Both the position numbers and the translations under genes were made by a program. Source: Dugong dugon (taxonomy: Eukaryota; Chordata; Mammalia; Sirenia; Dugongidae). From it: DNA of 64,000 bases. The stretch is from NCBI GenBank assembly GCA_030035585.1, contig CM057469.1:60467501-60531500 (forward strand), given 5' to 3'. Within the stretch, counting starts at the first letter, position 1; each line of letters starts with the position of its first letter. Positions 57,801-64,000 of the stretch are shown in pieces. A model generated the notes under the pieces. It did no database searches. It saw nothing but the letters and a program-made list of their open reading frames with translations, and was not told where the DNA came from.

Positions 57801-57994
57801 GACTGACAAAGAAATTGATGTGCCAACAATCTTAAGTCATTGCATTTTGAAGCCTAGGTCTTTATAGTTATTAAGTTGTGATTATTTTTCCCCAGTAACA
57901 CCAGGACTGTTATGGACCAATTCAGCAAAGCCTATCAGAAGACATATTTTCTCCTGATGCTGAAATATACTTTTTAAATTTAATTATTAACTTA

Positions 57995-58075
57995 CTATCA
58001 TATGCCAGGCACTGTGTTAGGCAGTATGCTCTACATTTAAGCCCAGATAATAAGGCTCTACATGGACCAGGAAAT
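57995..58075 (-). mobile_element. L2 3' scrap, antisense
   Basis: catatgccaggcactgtgtt, then aataaggctctacatgg. Confidence 0.45.
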
Positions 58076-58556
58076 ATATATGTATATATTTAGACTTTTT
58101 GGAAGATTGCTTACCAAGTCTTGTCTGACATTTCATCCTTTGCCTCCAAATCTTTCCCATATGAGTTCATCTGCCTGCTCAATATAGAACAGTAGCTCAT
58201 CTAGGATACTTGTAAATCATTTCCTTCTGTGCTTTAGATTTGACATATCACTTTGTTTCTTTTCATATCCTGCTTTGTGTATTCTGCTTACATGCCTTAA
58301 ACAGTAACAGCCCTTGTCATCTTTTCACATATCTGTTTTGCCCAATCATTGTTTATATTTCTTTGTCATGATTATGGATTACAGTGACATATAGAGGGGA
58401 TAATTTTACCTTCCTAGCCAAGTAACTACTTTTTTTAATAAGAAATTCTAAAGCTTTAATTTGAAAAAAGTTTATAAAAGATAATTATTTTGCTTTTAAC
58501 TTCGAATTCTAAATTCTCCTGACGATATAGTATCAGCTCTTGAATTCTTCAGAAAG

Positions 58557-58815
58557 GCAGTATGCATAATGGTTAAGAACATAAAATCTGGAGCCATCCT
58601 GCTTCTTATAGAATCCTCTCAGTAATGTGACTTTGGTCAAGTTACTCTACATTTCATGAACCTCAGTTTACTCATATGTAGAATTAAAGATGATCATAGT
58701 AACTCTCTCATATGGTTCTTTAAGAATTACAATATCTAGATATGTGCAAAACATGTATATATGCAAAGCATTCCCAACACATAGTAAGCATTATAGAAGT
58801 GCTTACTGTTATTAT
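58557..58815 (+). mobile_element. MIR SINE, nearly complete
   Basis: gcagtatgcataatggttaa, aaatctggagccatcctgct, gtaatgtgactttggtcaag, aacctcagtttactcatatg, cacatagtaagcattataga: full MIR order including the 3' LINE2-like end. Confidence 0.85.
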
Positions 58816-59102
58816 TTGGGATCACTGCAATATAGTGACAGCAATTTTATTTAATATCTGACATTTTTACTAGAATAAATATGTAAAACATATAACCTCA
58901 CAATGGAAGGAACCAACCTATCTAAAGTAAAAGTTTATGTAGTTGCATCTCAGACAAATGAACTTCTACCCAATCCATCAAATATGGAATAAGGAATTCA
59001 TTTTAGCCAACTCCCACTAAATTATTGGGCAGTTTGCTTTGCTTGAATATTTTCTCATGCTGAGATACAATTTGTTTCATTGCAATTTCCACTCAATAAT
59101 CA

Positions 59103-59305
59103 CTGCTGTTGTTGTGGTTATGTGCCACTGAATCAATTCTGACTCATAGCGACCCTATCTGATGGAGTATAACTGCCTCATAGGAGGCTGTAAACTTTAC
59201 ATGAGCAGATCGTCAGATCTTTTTTTCCAGGAGCACTCACTGGGTTTGAACTGCCAGCCTTTCAGTTAGCAGCTGAGCTCTTAACAACTGTACCACAAGG
59301 GCTCC
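59103..59305 (-). mobile_element. AfroSINE, long form
   Basis: tgctgttgttgtggttatgt, gactcatagcgaccctatct, ggaggctgtaaactttacat, gagcagatcgtcagatcttt, cctttcagttagcagctgag, head ending acaagggctcc. Confidence 0.92.
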
Positions 59306-59317
59306 TGTAAGGCTCTA

Positions 59318-59487
59318 AAAAACAAACAAACAAACACATTGCCATCAAGTGGATTCCGACTCATAGTGACACTATAGGACAGAGTAGAACTGCCCCACAG
59401 GGTTTCTAAGAAGTGGCTTGTGGAATCGAACTGCTGACCTTTTGGCTAACTGCCAAGCTCTTAACCACTGTGCCACCAGGCCTCTAC
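59318..59487 (-). mobile_element. AfroSINE, short form, with 10-bp TSD
   Basis: (aaac)n tail complement, cattgccatcaagtggattc, gaactgccccacagggtttc, ccttttggctaactgccaag. Flanks taaggctcta / tagggctcta (59,308-59,317 and 59,488-59,497). The target begins 3 bp from the long SINE's 5' end. Confidence 0.93.
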
Positions 59488-59532
59488 TAGGGCTCTAGTG
59501 GTATGTAATTAGAGATAAGAGATAGAGAGAGT

Positions 59533-59563
59533 ATCACTAGTCACTAGTCCCCAGTCACTAGTG
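59533..59563. repeat. Short cactagt repeat cluster
   Basis: Three tcactagt units (two adjacent, one after ccccag) within 31 bp. Confidence 0.8.
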
Positions 59564-59688
59564 CCTGAAGACCAGCAGCAAAACTGCCCTTCGACCACAT
59601 TGGGCCTACAGTATTCTTAAGTTAGCTGGGTTTGGTTCTTCTAGTTTGCAACAAAATATCTTGGCCGATATAATATGTATCTTTTAAC

Positions 59689-59862
59689 CGGAGTCCCTGA
59701 GTGGCACAAACAGTTAAGCACTCAACTACTGGATAAAATGTCGGTAGTTCAAACCCACCCAGAGTTTTCTCAAAAGACAGCTCTGAAGCCCCATGGAGCA
59801 GCTCTACTCAGTACATACGGGGTGGTCATGAGTCAGACTGGAATCGATGACAACTAACAACA
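59689..59862 (+). mobile_element. AfroSINE, long form, diverged
   Basis: ggagtccctgagtggcacaa, ggtagttcaaacccacccag, gccccatggagcagctctac, tail gatgacaactaacaacat. Confidence 0.82.
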
Positions 59863-60850
59863 TCTTTTAGCCAGAATTCTTTATGTATACCTTTTTAATG
59901 GATGGAAAAAGCTTCCAAAATTTTTTTTAATCCACATTTCACCATTTTAGTTCAAAGAGAAGATTTTATCAAATGTCTTGCTGAAATCAAATTAATTTGT
60001 CAGCCCAATGACCCTATGGAAGAAGAGATCAACAATAGATATAAGGCCAAATCGAAGGTGTATAAAATCAACTTCTGAGTCATTAAGCCCACAAAATCAC
60101 TTCAGAGCAGAGTAATGTCTCAAGCAAAACCACCACACATTGTGATCACACAAGTAAAAAAGTCCTTCGTAAATCAAGAATAGATGATGAGGGAAGAGAA
60201 GGAAAAATGGCCTGGAGACAATGTAGCCAAACCAGGTCTTCAATACTTCAAAGAGGCTACATCATTTTGAGTATGATTAGGTCACTCTAAGGTGTGTTGC
60301 CATGATTTAAGGGCAAAGAAAATTATTACTAGTGGAGACTAAAGCATTTCATATTACCAGACCATAATGTTTCAACTGAAGGTATATTAACACTACACTT
60401 CTGAGAGGAAAGCTAATTGATTTTGATTAACTCAGTGGCTCCTGCACCACTGGTAACTTTGAGGGCTTGTTGTTTTTATACCATTGTTGCTTACTACTTT
60501 CTTTTTATAGATAAAGATGATTTAAAGGGCCACTAAAGGCTTACAATTGAAAGTCAAGTCACATTTCATTTTGTTTTTATAATTAGGAACTCAGACACCA
60601 TACAACTCTAATTAAAATTGAGAAACAATAAATACAACGATTGTCAAACTCATTATTGCAATTATCATTTGCTTATTTCATTGTATAAATTGTTTCTATT
60701 AAAAACTTGTTCATCTCGGGATTATAAATAAACAATAAGGATTTGTTACAGTATACACATTTATATTTTACAACGTCACAGCTCTGATACCATCTAAAAA
60801 TATTTGGACATTATCTATTTAGCAATTTGCAATTCACTATATGGTTTTTT
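59863..60850. other. Unassigned sequence
   Basis: No family or coding signal recognised. Confidence 0.4.
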
Positions 60851-61001
60851 GGAGCCTTAGTGGCGTAGTGGCTAAGAGCTCAGCTGTTAACCAAAAGGTC
60901 GGCAGTTCGAATCCACCAGCTGCTCCTTGGAAACCCTGTGGGGCAGTTCTACTCTGTCCTATAGGATCTCTATAAGTCAGAATTGATTTGACTGCAACGG
61001 G
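60851..61001 (+). mobile_element. AfroSINE, short form, with 13-bp TSD
   Basis: ggagccttagtggcgtagtg, gctgttaaccaaaaggtcgg, tgtggggcagttctactctg, tail gactgcaacggg. Flanked by perfect tatatggtttttt (60,838-60,850 and 61,002-61,014). Confidence 0.95.
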
Positions 61002-61014
61002 TATATGGTTTTTT

Positions 61015-61431
61015 ATTTGAGAGTTTTTAACTTTAAAGCACCCCACTAATCAAGGCTAATCTGAATGGCTCTAACTTTGAAAACATTTCCATAATCGTAT
61101 TCTTTCACAAAAAAATGAAACAAGGGAGTTTGGTTTCTGAAATACTGCAAGATTCTTCACAGGAGATTTAACCTGTTCAGTCATATTTCAGCAAAAGTCT
61201 CAATAAAACACCAAACACACAACTTTAATTCAAATGGAACACCTGTACTATTTGTTTAGATAAACCATAACAAATACCAGTTTCAATGTCTGTGTCTTAC
61301 CTGTTATTTTCCTTATATTTCATTCCTCTTTGCTCAGTACGAATTGTCCTGAGTGAGTTATAGAAACCCAAAGAGAAAAAGTAAACATTGTCAGTTGGGG
61401 ACTAGGCAGGGGACTAAGTAGTTATATTAAA
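61015..61431. other. Unassigned sequence
   Basis: Nothing recognised. Confidence 0.4.
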
Positions 61432-61437
61432 AAAATA

Positions 61438-61485
<48 letters not shown>

Positions 61486-61505
61486 TATATACACATTATA
61501 TATGT
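61432..61505. repeat. (AT)n / (AC) microsatellite
   Basis: atatgtgtgtatatatatat continuing to acacacatatacatatatac. Confidence 0.95.
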
Positions 61506-62278
61506 CTGGAGAGTCTATCTACTTGTTCAGTGCTTATATAAAACATGCTTATACAATATTATAAAGATGTAGATGTAATGAAAAAAATAAAAATATAAAA
61601 CAACTTTTTAAAGGCCTGCATGGAAGTGGTACAAAATAAGATTTCGACTTAAAAGTTTTATTAAGGAAATATATTTGTTAGGCTATAATTCTCATTAGAA
61701 TTTTGTTAAGATTGTCCATTTATTCTCTATTCTTTTACACTGTTCATCTCCTTGCATGCTTATTACTGTGCTGTTATATTTTATGGCCATGTAATGTGAA
61801 CATTTTATTGTTAACCCTCCTGACATTATTACCAATATGCTAATGAGTATTATTACACAAAACTAAAGCATACAACACCTTTTTTTGTGAAGTATTTTTG
61901 GACTTCTATTCACTATTTTAAGGAAAATTTTCTAATAGCTGCCATTGGTTTCTTCCTTGAGATGTTTATGGATATTATATTACTGGCATCGTTTCCTTGC
62001 TTAGCTATAAATTTTTATCATTAGTTTTTCAAAATGTTATCTGCATTTTGGAAATGCTATGTTCTTTTGAAAAGGCATCTATTGCAATTTTCATAACAGA
62101 ACCTAATATACTGAAATAAAATCCAAGTTATGTTGTAAAAGTAACAAGATATAACTTACACCAATGTTAATAAAAAATGTAAGCCAAGACAAATTTTTCA
62201 TGTGTATGCTTGGGTGGATATCTGAGTCTTTGGAAATGTCTTAAGGTAATAGTGAAGAGAGACCCTGTGATATATAGG
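61506..62278. other. Unassigned AT-rich sequence
   Basis: No family recognised. Confidence 0.4.
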
Positions 62279-62359
62279 TGCTCCTTGGAAACTCTGTGGG
62301 GCAGTTCTACTCTGTCCTATAGGGTCGCTGTGAGAATCAACTCGATGGCAACGGGTTAT
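62279..62359 (+). mobile_element. AfroSINE, 5'-truncated
   Basis: gtgctccttggaaactctgt, cctatagggtcgctgtgaga, tail caactcgatggcaacgggtt. Truncated exactly at the 'gctcctt' position. Confidence 0.92.
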
Positions 62360-62674
62360 ATGTATATATATATTTATTATTATATTTTAAGTAAGTTTTT
62401 AGAACTTATGTGATATCAAATGCTAAGCATAGGGGAAACATCATTCTCGCAGTCGCTTCCAGCAGCAAAGATAAGTTAACTTGCTTCACCCTTTACTCAA
62501 CTGCTTATGAGCAGTAAACTTAATCTCAAGACAGCAGGAATGGAAAACAAGAGAATTTTCCTGGGTATATTGTAAAAAAAAAATGTTATTCTGAAATATT
62601 TCATCCAAATATTATTTACAGGTAATATATTCTTCTGTATCAATTAGAACTTTGTAAGCAAATTCTCATACTAC

Positions 62675-62794
62675 CTTATTATTAAAATCCTCTCTAGCTT
62701 TAGATAGATCCAAAATGAGATTCCGTAAGTATGGTCTAAAAGTTGTAATGTGACCGTGGCAATTTTTTTTCTGCAGGAGAATCCAGTCCATATT
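62675..62794 (-). CDS. Candidate internal exon B, unidentified gene
   Basis: 120 nt (40 codons), fully open on the minus strand, phase 0 at both ends. It is preceded by a strong acceptor (pyrimidine-rich tatactctattttctcattt, then acag) and followed by donor aag|gtagta. The peptide starts NMDWILLQKKNCHGH and ends LDLSKAREDFNNK; I recognise no family. It lies in sequence without visible repeats, and its phase fits candidate exon A 347 nt upstream. If real, the gene runs on the minus strand with earlier exons beyond the window and later exons at lower coordinates. A 73-codon open frame covers it, so the exon bounds rest on the splice signals. Confidence 0.35.
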
Positions 62795-63141
62795 CTGTAA
62801 ATGAGAAAATAGAGTATATAAGAAAGCTACTGAGAAGTGATTATTCCAGGTGGAGGACCAGACATGAAGCAAAGTGGAAGAGGTCAAGGAGAACAGCCCT
62901 GAGCTTATGTACCTCTGTGCGATGGAAACAGTGTTCCTTCCTTAAGAAATTTTGTTGCTGGACATTCCACATTGTGTGAAGTGTGGAGCAATCTTCACCA
63001 TCTATCTTTCTGGCATAGATGTTTTCTCTTTCATAATTGTTAATGTTTATTCCAATATGGAAAAGTAATACAGTGACAATGTACTTTGTATATTGACAAA
63101 ATACTGTATGTTGACATTGTGGAGACAGAGTTGACTTTTAC

Positions 63142-63315
63142 CTGGACTGGAAAATGCTCTATCTTTGTCTCAGGGGACACCTGGATATCTCCTTTTTGAT
63201 TCTTGCACAAAATAAGTAAAGTGGAATTTATGAAGTACTTTTGATATCTGGAAATTGCCTTAGAGTCACCCAGGGCCAGCTTCTTTACTAAATTAACCAC
63301 TTGCAGCTGCTTTAA
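63142..63315 (-). CDS. Candidate internal exon A, unidentified gene
   Basis: 174 nt (58 codons), open on the minus strand. Its end has a consensus donor (gtccag|gtaaaagt) and its start a weaker acceptor (tagttttgtcaaccag). Phase 0 at both ends. The peptide begins LKQLQVVNLVKKLALGDSK and ends ETKIEHFPVQ: amphipathic, lysine-rich, no family recognised. Splicing to exon B would keep one frame of 98 codons. The acceptor is the weakest element, so the true 5' boundary may differ; an in-frame stop lies about 30 nt upstream, which limits how far the exon can extend. Confidence 0.33.
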
Positions 63316-63409
63316 CTGGTTGACAAAACTAGGGCTTCTTCATTGAAAGGGCGACTGAGAGCTTTCTCCAGGGAGCTCTCCCAAAACCAAAGTTCCTCAC
63401 TCAAATCTT

Positions 63410-64000
63410 TTTTTAAAAAAATTAATTTTATTGTGTTTTAGGTGAAAGTTTACAGTGCAAATTAGTTTCTCATTCAACACTTTATACACAAATTGTTTTC
63501 TGACATTGGTTGCAATCCCTGCAATGTGTCATCACTCTTCCCCTTTCCTTTTCCACCCTAGGTTCTCCATGTCCGTTCGTCCAATTTTCCTGTCCCTTCC
63601 TGCCTTCTCATCTTTGTTTCTTGGGCAGGTGTAGCCCATTTGGTCTCATATAGTTGATTGTACTAAGAAATACATTCTTCACGCATGTTATTGTTTATTT
63701 TATAGGCCAGTCTAATCTTTGGCTGAAAGGTGGACTTTGGGAGTGGCTTCAGTTCTGAGTTATCAGGAGGTCCAGGGGTCATAGTCTCTAGGGTCCCATC
63801 AGTCTCTGCCGGACCAGGAAGTCTAGCCTTCTTTTTGTGAATTTGAATTTTGGTCTCCATTTTTCTCCTGCTCTGTCTGGGACCCTCTATTGTGATTCTC
63901 GTCAGAGCAGTTAGTGGTAGCCAGGCATCATCTACTTCTTCTAGGCGCAGGGTGGTGGAGGCTGTGTTTCATGTGATTCATTAGTCCTTTGGACTAATAT
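63410..64000 (-). mobile_element. L1 3' UTR, elephant type, antisense, runs off window
   Basis: ttttattgtgttttaggtga, gtttctcattcaacacttta, ctgacattggttgcaatccc, cctgtcccttcctgccttct, tctgccggaccaggaagtct, ggactaatat at the edge. The complement follows the same motif order as 13,805-14,246 but extends further upstream. Well preserved. The minus ORF at 63,663-63,860 belongs to this UTR. Confidence 0.8.

Noticed and set aside
62775..62969. Plus-strand exon starting after ttttttttctgcag with about 64 open codons
   Set aside because: It overlaps the minus-strand candidate exon, and the pyrimidine run is the complement of an A-run coding for lysines there. The minus-strand model has better paired splice sites.

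Overview
The window reads as non-coding, repeat-saturated mammalian nuclear DNA from an afrotherian, most likely an elephant or close proboscidean. The main evidence is more than 40 copies of a tRNA-headed SINE of the AfroSINE type (box 'gctgctaaccaaaaggtc', then a cttggaaacc / gcagttctactctg body). It comes with an RTE/BovB-clade LINE, elephant-type L1 3' UTRs and lineage-type solo LTRs, on top of mammal-wide repeats (MIR, L2, MLT1, MER5A, Tigger-like). There is no bacterial or viral gene architecture; nearly all ORFs are shadows of repeats or chance frames. The organism and family names come from recognition by eye and were not checked by search.

Layout. 0-15 kb: SINEs of both orientations, a well-preserved solo ERV LTR (about 0.86-1.55 kb), several MaLR/ERVL-like LTRs, a Tigger-like MITE (11.78 kb) and an L1 3' UTR (13.8 kb). 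15.17-18.35 kb: a near full-length RTE LINE with decayed endonuclease and reverse transcriptase frames. 18.7-24.2 kb: an old antisense L2 split by an antisense L1, both carrying RTE tails and SINEs, so an insertion chronology can be read. 24.4-34.7 kb: LTRs, MIR, MLT1, L2 and SINEs, including a SINE inside a SINE. 34.7-40.2 kb: a stretch almost free of lineage-specific SINEs, with MER5A and then a MITE interrupted by a GC-rich poly(A) retrocopy. 40-53 kb: a second MITE of the same family, a tRNA-Gly/RTE chimeric SINE, three LTR-type elements (one keeping a primer-binding-site-like sequence), a tRNA-Met(CAU)-like locus and an internally deleted RTE. 53-62.4 kb: MIR, L2 scraps, SINEs and AT-rich single-copy-looking DNA. 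62.6-63.4 kb: two phase-compatible candidate exons on the minus strand, the only plausible host coding sequence. 63.4-64 kb: an antisense elephant-type L1 3' UTR running off the window.

The recurrent theme is module sharing. The RTE LINE, its deletion derivative, the tRNA-Gly chimera and the long AfroSINE form share a 5'-UTR-derived block and a 3' tail, which suggests RTE is the engine that copied the SINEs. SINE copies are called short (about 155 bp), long (with an extra 'gaagaaag...gatctacttc' block) or variant (with 'tgctccatagggttttc').
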